A stretch of 64,000 bases of DNA from Telmatactis stephensoni (GCA_029948255.1 JALIZF010001802.1:583001-647000); one strand, 5' to 3'; shown: positions 24,423-37,661, numbered from the stretch's first letter. Numbers and translations are program-made. Notes: a model not told the origin generated them from the letters alone.

Positions 24423-27400
24423 ATGATTTACAGAATGATTTATCCTTTGGCAGTCAATTTCTTGATGTCTCTGACAACATTTTTGTTGTCGCTGAAAGTT
24501 ATCCCACGCATCAAAGGGCTGTTTCTTGCTGCAGGGATGGCTGGTAAGGACCTCAACAAGAAAGACAATGATGAGCTGATGTAAGTTGATTTGATATTTC
24601 CAAAAACTGATAATGTTCATCGCTCAATTTTTTTTAAATCTTTGAAGTTTGAAAAACAACACAGCTGCGATTGATCTGTTGTTATTTGTTGTTGTTGACA
24701 TGATCGTGGAATTGTCACGTGATTTATAACTGAACTTTTCAACAAGCTTTATGCAGCTGATTATAGCTCATCAATAAAATAATTATACATATTTTGTCAA
24801 ATCTTTGTGATGGAGTGTAAACAATGGGCTATTGCATTTTATATCCACACTCCCCTGTTTTCCAAAATAAATCCCTACTGCTTTGGATTTTCCATTCATT
24901 TTGAAGAATTTTAGGCCCTACTCCCTAGGATTTTCCAGTGGATTTTGAGGTGTTTTAGTACCCCTACTCCCTTGGAATTCCATGTGTCCTCAACAGGGGG
25001 AGTGTGGATAAAAAATGCAATAGCCCAATATATCCATGGAATACAAATTACAGTGGGACGGATCATTAGATTTTTGAGGGGGGGCTGGGCAATAACCAAA
25101 AATAATTCCAGCACACAATTAGTCTTAGAGGGAAAACATAACAGAAGTGCCAGAAAAAAAATCGTACATGTTGAAAAAGAATTCCTACACTGACACAAAG
25201 GACAAAAAATAGACCTCTATGAGGCCATGTGGTAATACTGGCCTCAAATCCAAATATAGATATAGACACATTTCAAGGCCTGTCCCTGGTTGGGGGTAGG
25301 GGTTTACTTCGACTAGTGCATACACACACACACCGACTTTGTCCTAGTGCCCTTGGTAAAGTTTATTGAAATTCAATTTATTTTTATGTTCTATTTGACC
25401 TGATGCGTTTGGTCACGTAATGGATAAAACATCTGAAACATGAACGAAAAAATACATGATTTGTTATTGTGTCAAAAATGCCATTGTAGAAGTCTTTACA
25501 GCAAACAATTTAGATATATAGTGAAATAAAAAGTTGAATAAACTGGTATATTCGCAGTAATATTTTTGCATGTGAGATATATAATACCATGCAAGATAAC
25601 AGAAGGACAAAGGCAAACACTAATAGCTGTTGACAGACAAATTTAAGGTCTTTACTACTGCGGCTTGTTGAACTACAGGCATGCAGCCAGTGTACGCTTC
25701 GAGGAGCGTCTTGTTAAAAAGTTTATTAACGACAACATGTCAATCGCTCTTACTCTAGCAGCAGCTAATCTAAATGTCCTTTTTAAGCCGATTTTGGGCT
25801 TCTTTTACATGGGCACGAGTGAACGCACAAGTGAGTTCGGATATCTTTTGGGTTGACACTTCATGTCTACTTTGGGGATTCCCGAATTACGCACGTACGC
25901 ACGCACGCATGAAGCCCATAGCATAGTGTGTTACTGGCATAAAGCCAGTAACCACAAAAAGGACAAAAATAATTCCTACACAAAAGAAATTTGCCCAACC
26001 CCCAACCCCCACCCCCCACCCCCTCCAAAAAAAATCTAATGGTCCATCCTTTGTATACCTTTGACTCAGTCACATTGCCGTTGAGCTGCACCCTTCATAA
26101 TTCAGTACTTGGCTGCAAAGAAGGGTGATAAGCGACCCTAAATGTATTCATTTTAAATATTTTATTACAAATATTTCATGGATATAAGTGTAAACAATAT
26201 ATCCGCGAAATACAAATTGCTAAATAAGTACAAAATAATGCTAATGAAACAATAGAAAACAATAGAAAGTTTACACCCAGAAATGGCTATCTACTTCCTT
26301 TTCATCTAGCCATTTGTTCCTTCAAAAATAAAGGTCTTTTTTATATATCCATTTTCTAATTTTCCATTGTTGCTCTGAACATTCTTTTATTGCTGTCACT
26401 CTCTGGTGTCAAACAACCCATACTTTATATTTTTGTTGACTAACTATATGTATTTTGTGTCTACAGCCCAGAGGGCTTAGGAGTAGTGTCTGGTGCTATG
26501 TATACTTTATATATTTTTGTTGACTAACTGTATGTATTTTATTTCTATAGCCCAGAGGGCTTAGGAGTAGTGTCTGGTGCTATGTACCTGATGTGCCTGT
26601 TCCTGTTTATACCAATGCCATTTCTTTCAATATGGTTTGAAAAAGGAGACTATGACTTTCCACATCATGAGGTATGTTGATAAGAGACTTATGGATTGAC
26701 ACATTTCAAAGGAAGACTTCAAGAAATTGTATAGCATAGTTTAGTGAATGGAAACTAGACGCCTAATAGGCATTCACTCGGGCTAATACTTGGGGAGAAA
26801 TACTTGGGGAGAAATACTTGGTGTAATACTTGGGGAGAAATAGAGAACAGAAGTTGATGGAAACCAGTTTGACTTGTCAGACTTGTCTAGTGTCTTTTGA
26901 TTGCAAAAATGCATGACAGGTACTCCCAGAGTAGAATACAGATTATATTGGCTGGGGAGAAAGTATTTTGTAGATAATTGTACCACCTGATGGAGGGTTA
27001 TTGATATACTGCTGGTCTTTTTATTATGCCAGATATATACAGTTTTCAGTCTGCTTTATTTTGCTAAATGCTTACCAAATGATCCAATAATGTGATCTAT
27101 AGTAATAGATAATACATTATAGCTCAGACAAAATTTCTATTCTGTACTTTTTACTTTGATTTATGGAAACAAAACTTACAAACTGCAGCAGACTGTTTCG
27201 ATGTTCATATTGCTGTTATCACATAGAACAGTTCACACTGTCGGCCGCCATTTTGAATTGGGACAAACAAAGTCCAGAATTATTAGAAATTCCCATCACT
27301 TTGACTTCCCGTAAGTCCGCTCTGGTTCAAATGATGAATTTTCAAAATTTAAACTTTTAATAAACAGCAGCTATGGACACCAGTTGTAGGACTGAAAATA

Positions 27401-30400
27401 AAAGCACTGCAAGTGTATTAACTAAGTTTTTTGAGACACCCTGTTTTTCACGAATGGTTCTAATAATTCCGAAAATTCGCGTGCCGAATGTTTTATTTGG
27501 AAACAAAAATGTTTTTTTCTCAAAAAATAGCTTTCTAATTTTCATCACAGTAAGAGTCCTAAAAACGATCGACGCTATCTTTTCAAATAGTGCAAAATTT
27601 CGAAAATCCATCAAAAAAGAGCGGAGTTACAGGAAGTCAAAGTGATAGGAATTTCTAATAATTCTGTTGTGTTTGTCCCAATTCAAAATGGTGGCCGACA
27701 GCATGAACTGGTCGATTAGTACATTTAGATTCTAGAAGTGCCACAGTTACCTTTCTATGAATCATTTCAGTACAGTCATTTCAGTTTCTTAACACAACTT
27801 TTCAAACTATTTTACCATGTTATCAATATGGAGCAGATCAATGATTATAGCAGTAGTCAGTTGCTGATGCTTTAAAATAATACTCAAAGTGTAACGTAAT
27901 ACAATGTATGCTCATTACTGTTACCTCCTCCATGCACATCAACCTGATATAACTGTTACATACAGTAACATCTTCAATTCATTCACTTTTAATATCTTGT
28001 TTCTGTGAACATGGTTGCACAACGCTTGTACAAATTTGTGGTTGAGTTTCACTTTTCATTGATTGAAAATATCATTTTGTACATTCTAAAATTAGTTCTT
28101 CAATTGTTACTAAATATAACAGATATAAGGTCTCATAAACATTACTATCATTTCCATGATTATCCATCATCATATTTTGATCTGTTAACATTCAGCATGT
28201 CTCAACAGTAAAGTGCATTCAATATAATCATGACGTACAAAATACAGATTGCACTAAATATTTATAAGTAAATAATACAAAATCATTTGTTTTCTATTGT
28301 TTATTTGGTCAATGTGATTTTGCACTATTTACTAATTCCTGGCTTAATTATTGAATAATAATAATAATAAATCTTTATTGAGGATACTATTGTCACAAAG
28401 GTGATTTACAAATAGGTCCTCTATCTGTAAATACACTCTAGTCACCTTATTATGCAAAGGCAAGAATCTCCTAGTCTTTCTAGTTAATTAAAAAAACATT
28501 GTAGATATTGTTAGTTAATTAATTAGTTCGTTTTTAACACAGCTCTCAGGACGAGCATGACTGTAGACACTGTGTATAAATAAAGTTTCTGCAAGCAAAC
28601 ATTATGTGCAAGCAGTGGTGAAATATTATTAATTAAAACAAGCTATTGATTTGAAGATAATATATTATATGTCTGTCCTCAAGTAAAATCGATCTCTGTC
28701 TCGTGTTCTTGGACGATCAATACATTGCAAGTTGATTACAACAGCTGGTAAGGTCACCACTAAATTCAAGAATTCCATATTAATGATTAAAAGCAGTCAC
28801 TATCCAAATATCTCGAGATTAGAAGCCAATAGTTCGATAAATTCCGATTGATAGCGTTCGCCATTTTCTTCAATTGGTCTCAATCCCTCACGACAATTCT
28901 CGACCACAGAAAGCCTTGTGGTCAACCTCGTTTTCAGGCTTCTGGGTAATTTGCTGATTTGCAACATTGATAGACCGAAAAGGTAAATCTAGACTCAAAC
29001 TACCACAGGTAGCCCGAGTACCAAGGATGCTACCTAAGGAAACTTTTGGGAACCTTTGGCCGCCAACTTTTGTTTTTGCCCTAATGTCTTCAATTTATGT
29101 TTTCAGTTTGTGATGTTCATAGCTGGGCTGTTGTCAATCTGTTGTATGATATTCCTTGGTTTTGCTGATGACGTATTAGACTTAAAGTGGAGAGACAAAC
29201 TTATTTTACCTACCATGGCTTCTCTACCTCTTCTTATGGTGTACTTCGTTAATATTGGCATCACAACAATTATTGTTCCAAAACCATTGAGGTTCATCTT
29301 TGGATTCGATCTTGACTTAGGTAGGTAACATACAGTCAAACCTCTGTCCCTAACTCCCATGAGCCCCTCATAAGGCTTTGAACTAGTAGATCATAATGTC
29401 CTGATCAATGTCAGAGTTGAGGGTTTTAGGAGTCAAAGAAATAATAGTTAGATGGATAAGTGCATTTCTCAGCCATATATAGGTCCCAGCAGGTTAGGAT
29501 AGGTGATATATTAATCATATCAGGACTCAGTCATCCCCGCAGGGGGAAATAAGGTACTAAGCTAGGCCCCCTTCCTTTTTGCTATCTTGGTCAATAGACT
29601 ATGTGCTAACTGGCCAAACAGGGTCAAATATATAGACAATATCACTGTATTCAAATTTGAAGTAGTTCCATGATGTAGTCCAAGCTACTTGCCAATAGTT
29701 GTAATGACATAATTATATAGATATGCCAACGTACGCAGGATGAGGTTAAGATGTTTACCAGTAGTATTTTGGTGATCGATTTTGACAAAACTTCCTATTT
29801 TATTTTTGAAAATTGGTCAACTTACATTTGTCTGATCAAAATGATTTTCACACACAATACTAAGGAGGGATTAAAGATTTGATTGATGCCAATTTTTTTC
29901 CATGACGCATTGCTATGGCAACGAAAAACAAAGATCATTGAATTTAGTTTTCCCAAAATATCTCGCATAAATGGCTATATAGGTGTTAGACTTCACTTTC
30001 TTACACAGTTAACCAACTCAAAATCAGAAAGTTTTATCAGAGGGATTTTGAATAAATCGCGAAAAACAACTTACTTATCAAAACTATTAAATTTGGTGAC
30101 TCAAAATTAAAGAACGAGAAAAAATTCCAACTTTTGCAAAATAACTTTTAATTGAATATGTAAATTCCAGAAGATCAATTATCCCATAAATCGATTTCTT
30201 CAAGAAATAACATTGAAAGCGCTAAAAGAGTGGGAACTGGTTGACCATTCAAACGAAAGCACAGTTGATGAGCAAAATTCTATCTCAAGATTCAAATTAA
30301 GGAACAACTTACATCAAAGCCGCTCACAGGACCAATAAACAAAGACTTTTGGCAACTTTTGACATCAATTAAAAGTTATCGTATCACCATTTTTGTTTAC

Positions 30401-33400
30401 CATTTTCTTTGATGTTTTCCCATTAGGCCTACTGTACTATGTGTACATGGGGATGCTAGCAGTGTTTTGTACCAATGCAATCAATATTTTGGCTGGCATC
30501 AATGGTGTAGAAGCAGGACAGTCTTTCATCATTGCTATTTCTATAGCAATCTTCAACTTCATAGAGCTTCAAGGGTCATGTTGTTGGCAGGCTCATTTGT
30601 TCTCATTGTATTTTATTATGCCTTATATTGCTGTATGTGGTGCTATCCTTTATTTTAATTGGTAAGTATATAATATATATTGTACATTACTTATGTTTAT
30701 CATATGACCCAATGACCAATATTTGGACCCACAGGCTTCAAAAATAGTCATGTGACGGCCGGGCACATCCAGATTTTCAAAGGTGGTCCAGATAAACCTG
30801 TATCCAAACCTGGATCCATGCGAGTGCATCCAAATGCAAATAAAAATGATCATACAAAAAGAGTGACATGATAAATGCTTATTGCCTGAAGTTAGGCTGG
30901 ACAGGAAAATATTTAGCTCTTGGTCATTAAGACATTTCTAGATCAAATCTAGTATCTGTTTTTAGGTTGTGTTGTAGTTCATCTGACACTGTTTCATTAA
31001 CCATATCAACCTCATTAACTTCTTGGTTAAACAATAATTAAAACAGGTCGGTGAATATTCAGATTTCTAGATATTTTTGATATATTACACAAGTATTATC
31101 TCAACATAGACAAATAAATAAAATAAATAAAATTTTATTAAGATTTATATACCGCAAGTATCTACATGTATAATTATAATCAAATGCGGCTGAAATGAAA
31201 TGAAATATAATCAAACATAAATGGATTTAGAACCCCAACTGGCAAGGAGGCAAACCAGGGGCCGGTTGTACGAAGGGTGAATAGCACTATCCAGCAGATA
31301 AATCCTTATCCAGCGGATAAAATCTATACAAAATCTATACAGTGGATAACTCTTATCCGGTGGATAACTTTATCCAACCTTCGTACAACCGGGCCCAGCT
31401 GGCTATATTACAATGATGGCCGAGAAACTGAATTTGAACTAATCAAAATCGGAACAAATTCAGTCTCAGCTAGTGGCCAGAGCAGGAACCAATGAAACCT
31501 TGCAAGACCAACACTCTGACCACTTGGCCATGCTGCCTCCTTGATATATTAGACAAACTGTTTTACTCTATTGGAAGTGTTACTTTATGACTGAAGCATA
31601 AAATACATCTTTTGGGGATGGGGATCTTTTCTTACTATTAAAATTAATTTTATAATTTCTTGTTTTAATGAATGTTCTTAACATTTTTATTGTAGGTACC
31701 CATCCAGTGTATTTGTTGGTGATACTTTCTGCTATTTCTCTGGAATGACCTTTGCTGTTGTTGGTATCCTGGGACATTTCAGTAAAACCATGTTGCTATT
31801 TTTTGTACCTCAAGTTCTTAACTTTGTATTCTCATTGCCACAATTATTCAAGTTTGTGCCCTGTCCCAGACACAGATTACCAAGGTACATCGATTGTACA
31901 TGTGCATAAAATCTTTAAAGGTTAAACTCTTATTCAACTAAGTCACTTGAACTGTTGCTCATACAAACTCTGTAGTTGCAGCTCCAGCAAATAGTTTCTA
32001 TGGTTTTGAAGCTAATAAGGGCTGTTAATATCATATCAAACTTATCCCTATAAAAATGTGTTGTTTGCACGGTTATGAAGTATATGTCCTTATATGGGCA
32101 GATGACCAAATAGTCAACGTAAATTTATTTTTGTTGATTTTCCTGCGATATAGAACCTTAAACTGTCAAAATTCCATCAAAACTTCTGTTAATTTTTGGA
32201 TTGAACCAGAGCCCTTCGGGTGATGCCTTCCGCTGGATGGTATCACCGTGGGCTCTGGGGATGACAATATGTTGATCAATGATTGGTTCTGAAGTTTATT
32301 ATTGGGCTTCCTGTGGGCAGACGGACGGACAGACTGACGGACGGACGGACGGACGGATGGACTGACTGATTGGCTTCGCCTCTTCGAGGCTGTAGCCACA
32401 AAAATGGTTAAATTCTACATTTATGGATTGTGACTTTTAACACCCTCATCCCTAAGCAATTTTGTCCACTAGTCAGATTCCAGGATGAGACACTTCTCAC
32501 CTTAACATTGAATAGGGGAAGGGGAAGTTATTAAATGAAACAAACTTAGTTGCCAGTAAGGACAAATTTAGTAAAATACATTTCCGCAAATGTGTCATTC
32601 CAATTGTTGCAGATTGTAGCTTTTCGGTAAATAGTAGAATACACAGGAAGCCCAATAGCAGAAACACAGGAAGCCCAAAAGTAGAAACACAGGAAGCTCA
32701 ATAGTAGAAACACAGGAAGCTCAATAGTAGAAACACAGGAAGCCCAATAGAAGAAACACAGGAAGCTCAATAGTAGAAACACAGGAAGCTCAACAGTAGA
32801 AAAACAGGAAGCCCAATAGAAGAAACACAGGAAGCTCAATAGTAGATAGAATAGTAGTTTGATATGTAATGAGGGTTTCAGTTGTATTTATATTTTGCCT
32901 TTGGTATGGTGAGCGACAGAGTTATAATAATTGTGAAACATCCTTTAAAGGGCTGTGGAGGAGGAGTTGTACAATGGTGTTTTTTATGGTCACCTGATTA
33001 CATTGTTAGAGTACTCTAGAAGAGATAACAGAGACAGTTTTGATATGAGTATGAAATGGACCACATTGTACCATGACTGAGTCAGTACTCTGTATTTTTT
33101 GTATAAAAACATCTGAAATTCTTGCCATAGTCATGCCAATTTCTTTTTGAAGTGAAGTGCCATAGGCAGTTTATTATGACATCATCAAATTATTAGTTCT
33201 TTCAAAGTAATGAATTAGAAGTCAGCTGTATTGTGACAAATGTTTATATGACGCTAATTACACACTCAAAGTAACGATACATGTCATATTTGATTTCAGA
33301 ATTAACAAAGAAACTGGTTTATTGGAAATGAGTCAGGCAGTTTTCAAGACTTCAGACTTAAATCCACTTGGCCGATTTATCATCAATGTCTTCCACACGT

Positions 33401-34549
33401 TACATCTTATAGAAGTTCACTATAACATTGGAGAAGACAACCAATATATGAGCATTAATAACTTCACTATAATTAACTTTGTCATAAAAGTCTTAGGACC
33501 TTTACATGAAAGGACCTTGGTGTTGATAATATTAGCAATACAGGTAATTAACACCAAAACATGGTTCACTTATAGTGCCTTTCACAATATTATTATGTAC
33601 CACCTTCAAAACTGTCCATTGGAATTTGTTTTTTTGCTACCTCCAACGAAAACAAGCCTTGAAAAATATGTTAATGACCCCTAAAACCTACCAAGTGACC
33701 AGGCAAATAAAATTACGATCTTTAGGTGATTCATAGGTCAGCTAAATACAATTTTAGTATTAGATAGTTCTCCATATTTTCTATTGTTTTATTTTAATTA
33801 AATGATGGTAGTCAAAACACGTTTTGGACTGATGTAAAATTTGTTATCGTCACATTATGAAAGGCACTGTAATGAGGTACCCATGATATATATGGCTTAA
33901 GTAACTTTTCTGACAATTTTCTGTTTCCTCAAAAGCTCTAACATGCATGTTAGTGGGCTTTCCTATGCCACTTTACGTCATTTCGTGGAGGCATCCTTTC
34001 AATTCCAAAGACCATTATCCATTCCTCTCTGAAAGTACTCACAAGCAAGTTAGAGAATACATTTTTTACTCACTGATTAATCTCCACTTCTAGTTCGTAG
34101 TTTGTAAAAACTATCAGACCATCTTGTCAGATCATCAGATCATCTTGATGGACCAGACCAGCTTGATAGTGTGCTGTTGAATGTGTGATATCTACAGAAT
34201 TTGTGATTCATTAAATTGGAGCAAGTATACTCAATGCAATCAAAAAGAATTCAACATTTTCAAATTGCTCACAGTGGGAATACTGGCTAGTACTTGCTAT
34301 GAGCAAAAATTACTTGCTAGCTTGCTGTGAGCACTTTCAGCAAGGAGTGGAGATTGGCTTGAATGAGGCTTACAGGCTCAGAGAAAAATTTTTTGAATTT
34401 AATTGAAGTACTTGTCACACATTTTTTTGTGTAACTTCTAAAAACGTATTCATTTTGTCTTGTAGGTTCTTGGCAGTTGTGGTGCATTTGTCATTCGATA
34501 TCAACTTGTGCGACTATTTTACGATGTGGAGGAGCACCACATGAAGTAA
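24423..34549 (+). CDS. DPAGT1: UDP-GlcNAc:dolichyl-phosphate GlcNAc-1-phosphotransferase (complete, 7 exons)
   Basis: This ER multi-pass membrane enzyme transfers GlcNAc-1-P from UDP-GlcNAc to dolichyl phosphate, the committed first step of N-glycan precursor synthesis. Exons: 24423-24580, 26551-26671, 29107-29320, 30427-30661, 31696-31884, 33300-33543, 34466-34549. All are GT-AG and in phase, giving 414 residues (human enzyme about 408). Visible landmarks are the acidic pair in [11 protein letters not shown] (Asp114-Asp115), the [16 protein letters not shown] active-site loop (about 181-196), [12 protein letters not shown] (Asp252) and the cytosolic [11 protein letters not shown] segment before the last helices. 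Hydrophobic segments run throughout. An in-frame TTG lies upstream, but the first ATG gives the family-like N terminus. Introns are full of MITEs and a SINE. The acceptor of exon 2 is duplicated. Confidence 0.95.
24825..25027. mobile_element. Short MITE in DPAGT1 intron 1
   Basis: TGGGCTATTGCATTTT at the left mirrors AAAATGCAATAGCCCA at the right; the interior is two related CCCTACTCCC blocks. No coding capacity. Confidence 0.65.
25054..26050. mobile_element. Non-autonomous inverted-repeat element, about 1 kb, in DPAGT1 intron 1
   Basis: GGATCATTAGATTTTT followed by a G-rich tract and GGGCAA at the left corresponds to a C-rich tract and AAATCTAATGGTCCAT at the right. Sub-blocks (TAATTCC, AAAGGACAAAAA) are also mirrored. 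Exact ends are uncertain. Confidence 0.5.
26421..26587 (+). repeat. Tandem duplication of the DPAGT1 exon 2 splice acceptor and exon start
   Basis: Two copies (26421-26502 and 26503-26587) each hold a pyrimidine/TA-rich branch region, an AG acceptor and the first 36 bases of exon 2 (CCCAGAGGGCTTAGGAGTAG...). The second acceptor (exon from 26551) reads through into the real exon. The first copy (from 26467) meets an in-frame TAA after about 18 codons. Confidence 0.85.
27230..27710. mobile_element. MITE with about 80-bp inverted termini in DPAGT1 intron 2
   Basis: CAGTTCACACTGTCGGCCGC at the left pairs with a near-identical reversed end at 27690-27710. Matching GAATTATTAGAAATTCC blocks lie further in. 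No coding capacity. The rest of the intron (27711-29106) shows only AT-rich sequence and a TAA-repeat tail near 28356. Confidence 0.7.
28356..28450 (-). repeat. (TAA)n-tailed retroelement end
   Basis: TAATAATAATAATAA followed by ATCTTTATTGAGGATAC has the look of a SINE or LINE 3' end read from the tail. The rest of the element could not be delimited. Confidence 0.35.
29321..30426. other. DPAGT1 intron 3, no recognisable element
   Basis: AT-rich sequence between exons 3 and 4. I found no convincing inverted termini, tRNA heads or coding homology. Confidence 0.35.
31088..31540 (-). mobile_element. tRNA-derived SINE (third family), 11-bp target duplication, split by a MITE
   Basis: On the minus strand a tRNA head begins GGAGGCAGCATGGCC with GTGGTCAGAG, and the element runs to an A/T-rich AAATAAAATAAATAAAATTT tail. 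TTGATATATTA occurs at 31077-31087 and 31541-31551. It lies in DPAGT1 intron 4. A second copy is at 56270-56478. Confidence 0.85.
31258..31396. mobile_element. 139-bp MITE nested in the SINE at 31088
   Basis: The ends GGGCCGGTTGTACGAAGG and CCTTCGTACAACCGGGCCC enclose repeated TTATCCAGNGGATAA-like motifs. Comparison with the intact SINE at 56.3 kb shows it interrupts AACCAG-TTGGCTAT. Confidence 0.8.
32640..32850. repeat. 22-bp tandem repeat in DPAGT1 intron 5
   Basis: About nine copies of GAAACACAGGAAGC(C/T)CAATAGTA with small substitutions. The minus-strand open frame it produces (LLSFLCFF...) is a by-product. The rest of the intron holds a short (GACG)n run near 32330. Confidence 0.85.
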
Positions 34550-34679
34550 CATTTACTTGCATGTACATCAGACTGTAGATAGATAATTTAACACAATGAT
34601 AATTTTCTTCTGGATTAAGAAAAACTTACAAGTAGTCTTATGTGATGCTTTGCTATTTTACTTTCTTAAGGGACTGTAC

Positions 34680-35911
34680 GTTTTTAATGAGGGGGGGTGG
34701 GCTGGAGTATTTCGGGGGAGGGTCATCGAAAAAAAAATCAACGTTTGTGAAGGGTCAAGCTTTTCTTTTTCCTTGTGAGGGGGAGGGTCACCTCTTTTAT
34801 CTGATCATTTTAGAAACTATATGGAAGTCGCAGGCTTTTCTCTTTAATTTGTGCATGTAAATATGACTTGTTTTGACAACTATCACTACTTACTGTTTTA
34901 TTGTATATTTGTACATCACATTTTTGTATACATTTGTGTATACATTTTTGGACTGTATGTGAGTCACGTACTGCCACCATTTTGCTTGGTTTTTACAAAA
35001 GTACCTTTTGTTATGCGAGGAACCATCACTGATGGCAGGCACATGCAACTGTTAAACAATAAAATAAACTAGTGCCATCTTAAAAGTCAATGTTCTGCCA
35101 AGAAATAGAATTGTCATTGGAAACTTTGGTTCGTTTTCTGCCGCACCGTGATACTTCAATTCCGCTAACCTCTGGACCACTCTCTTCATCACTAGATGCT
35201 AGTTCTTTTGATGACTCCGAAGAACTTGAACCAACCACTCTGTTCACAAAATCTTCCTCAGATTCGTCACCAGAGGAATAGCCATCAGTATATTCTAGTA
35301 CGTCTGTCTCTTCATTCTCTTTCATTTCCATTTCTTTATATTGACGGCTGCCAATGTGTGCCGCCTTAATGACGTTAGCTTTCGCAGCCTTTTTTTCCAT
35401 TTAACGAAATCTTATGTTCCACTAAGATAAAGATTTAGTTCATTTACTTTTAAGGTTGATAGCTGGTTGGCATTGTACAGAGCCTGCCAGTCAATGTCAT
35501 TGTATTTTCTTTGTAAGCGCTCTTTCTTTTCGATTTGATTTTCTTCCTTTCGCTTTTTCTTGCGAATGTCAATTTCTGTGAGATGTTGAATGTAGCCACT
35601 CACTAAGCTTTCTGAAACAATATATGTTCTAGAAAACTCCGAAATTTTCTCTCTGTCCTCTGTTATAGAGCCTTCCTTGAAAAGCTTTGAAGTTGGGCAC
35701 GTGGTTGAAAGTCATCAGGCTGTCGTTCTTCATTTGGTGTGTCGTTTAGTTGATTTGAGTTACCCGTGGGGGAGGGTCATCAATTTTTTTCTGCTAATCA
35801 ATGAAGGGCCATGGTATTTTTAGAAAAATATGGAGGGGGGTCATCACAATTTTGTTTTGATGGAGATGAAAAACTCCAGCCCACCCCCCCTCATTAAAAA
35901 CGTACAGTCCC
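34680..35911. mobile_element. TTAA-flanked DNA transposon, 1.23 kb, just after the DPAGT1 stop
   Basis: At least 41 bp of perfect inverted termini (GGGACTGTACGTTTTTAATG at the left, its complement at the right) lie between TTAA at 34676-34679 and 35912-35915. It begins 131 bp after the DPAGT1 stop. No AATAAA is visible between the stop and the element, whereas AATAAA occurs inside it at 35058-35063. The DPAGT1 transcript may therefore end within it. It carries a broken minus-strand gene. Confidence 0.8.
35080..35603 (-). pseudogene. Broken SAP-motif-like gene inside the TTAA element
   Basis: The first segment (35603 to about 35420) reads basic coiled sequence and LKVNELNLYL. The second (35400-35080) continues AAKANVIKAAHIG, then a Ser/Asp/Glu-rich tail and GRKRTK. 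Read together across about 20 bases with frameshifts (HKISLNGKK), they resemble the helix-loop-helix of a SAP DNA-binding motif. No transposase core is present. The identification is tentative. Confidence 0.45.
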
Positions 35912-36734
35912 TTAAAGAGAGAGTCTTATTTACTTACACTCATGTGCTCACATTTAGTTATGTTCAAAAGTGATCTTTGTGGAAATCAATGGCAAGCAAA
36001 GTTGATCTAATCCATTGTTCCACAATTTTTGCAGTTCAGTTTGACAAACCTCCAGGCCATTTGTTTTCTTTTGTTTTTACTCTGACTTGCAAACTTACAT
36101 GAATATCCCTTGAAGGTGGTTCCTGAATGATGACATTTTGATGAGTTTCAAAACAATAGCTAAAACATTGTCACTGTGATTTATGTCTATTAGCATTTAC
36201 TCAATGTTAGACCTTTTAGCTTGAGAATCTGTTTTCCATGATTCCAGTAAATCTAACATGACTGACATCATAGACAAGACCAGTCAGACCAGTGAGTGAT
36301 CATCCATACTCTATGTGATGGGAGGGTGTGGAACTGAACTTTCAAATCATTACTTCTTGTTAGCTGCAATTATTAAAAATTGGCTGACTGGTAAATTAAA
36401 TTGCCACAAATTGCATTATTATTATTATAGAGTATAAACACATGTAGCATATATAGCACTGTCTAAATAGTACTAAATTATGCAAAGGGTTGGTGCTACT
36501 CCACCTTCAAAACTGATCCTTGGATTTCATTTGTTTCCAAAGGCACTTGAAAAGCTCTAATTGAATTGATTTCGAAATGCTGCTTGCATTGATCTCCTTG
36601 AAAACTCCTTGAATCTATTCTTTGGACAAAAACATAGTGGACTTGAATGGGATGGGAAGTATAGAAATTATCTTTTTTTTCTTTTACTGTACATGTAAGT
36701 GAGGGAAGAGGATGTCCTAGTATTTCAGTAAAAG

Positions 36735-36812
36735 ACTCTTTTTTTTTGTTGTTGTTGTTTTTGTTTTTGTTTTTGTTTTTTGTTTGTTTTTTTTTTTGTT
36801 TTTTTTTTAAAC
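36735..36812. repeat. T-rich low-complexity tract
   Basis: Mixed GTT and GTTTTT runs ending in poly-T. Surrounding sequence 35916-37510 between the convergent genes has no recognisable gene. Confidence 0.8.
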
Positions 36813-37514
36813 AACTGATTCGGTAAGAAATTGGCTAACAGTACTCTCTGAAAAATTGTTTTTGGGTCCTTGAATTCTCCTGGAAATTTATATTCATCTT
36901 TCATAATGAACCCTGGTGCAAATTCTATAATTGTTTTCTATTGTTTAATTAGTACTATTTAATACTAAATAGTGCAAAGTATTGCATGCTTTTAGTGTTT
37001 ACACTCTATTAAATACATTGATTTTATATTGAGTTTAACTTCAATCAGCCAAGCAGCAGCAAGACAGCGACATTAATTGTATAGGTTTGTTTCCTCAATG
37101 AACATTACTTAACAGTTATAGTACATACATTGAAGAAACAATCAAAGTAAGCAATGTACAACCTAGTGTTAAATTTATAATTACAATTTAGTATTTTAAA
37201 GAATTTTGTAAATATAGGAAAATTTGTTCAAATTTTGAATTTGTATATCAAATTTACTATAAACCCTGTTTTAACTGACAAACTCTGTTATTAGTCAGAG
37301 TGGTTTTCATTAACCTGTAAAACACAATACACCCTAATATGCATTAATTCCATTGTGTTCTTTTGTTGTCATTTGACTATTATACTTTAACTAATATACT
37401 TTGTTTCATGGGTTAATGAAAATCACTCTAAGTGCTCTCAGCATTGGTTAACCATAGTAACTTTAAGAAAATGAATGTAGCATTAGCAATCACTCAACAA
37501 TATGAATAATTTAT

Positions 37515-37661
37515 TGAGTGAAGAAATTTGTCTCTTCTACGTGTGTAGATTTTTTTTAAATCCAAGCTTTCAAGCCATTAGCACATCTTCAGGGATTGAT
37601 TACATGAAGAAATGCAAATCTACACAGTCATGTAGAAGAGACAAATTTCTTCACTCACTAT
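37515..37661. mobile_element. Small MITE, 147 bp
   Basis: GAGTGAAGAAATTTGTCTCT opens the left arm and its complement closes the right. Arms are about 40 bp, with the AGATTT/AAATCT steps preserved. Confidence 0.65.
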
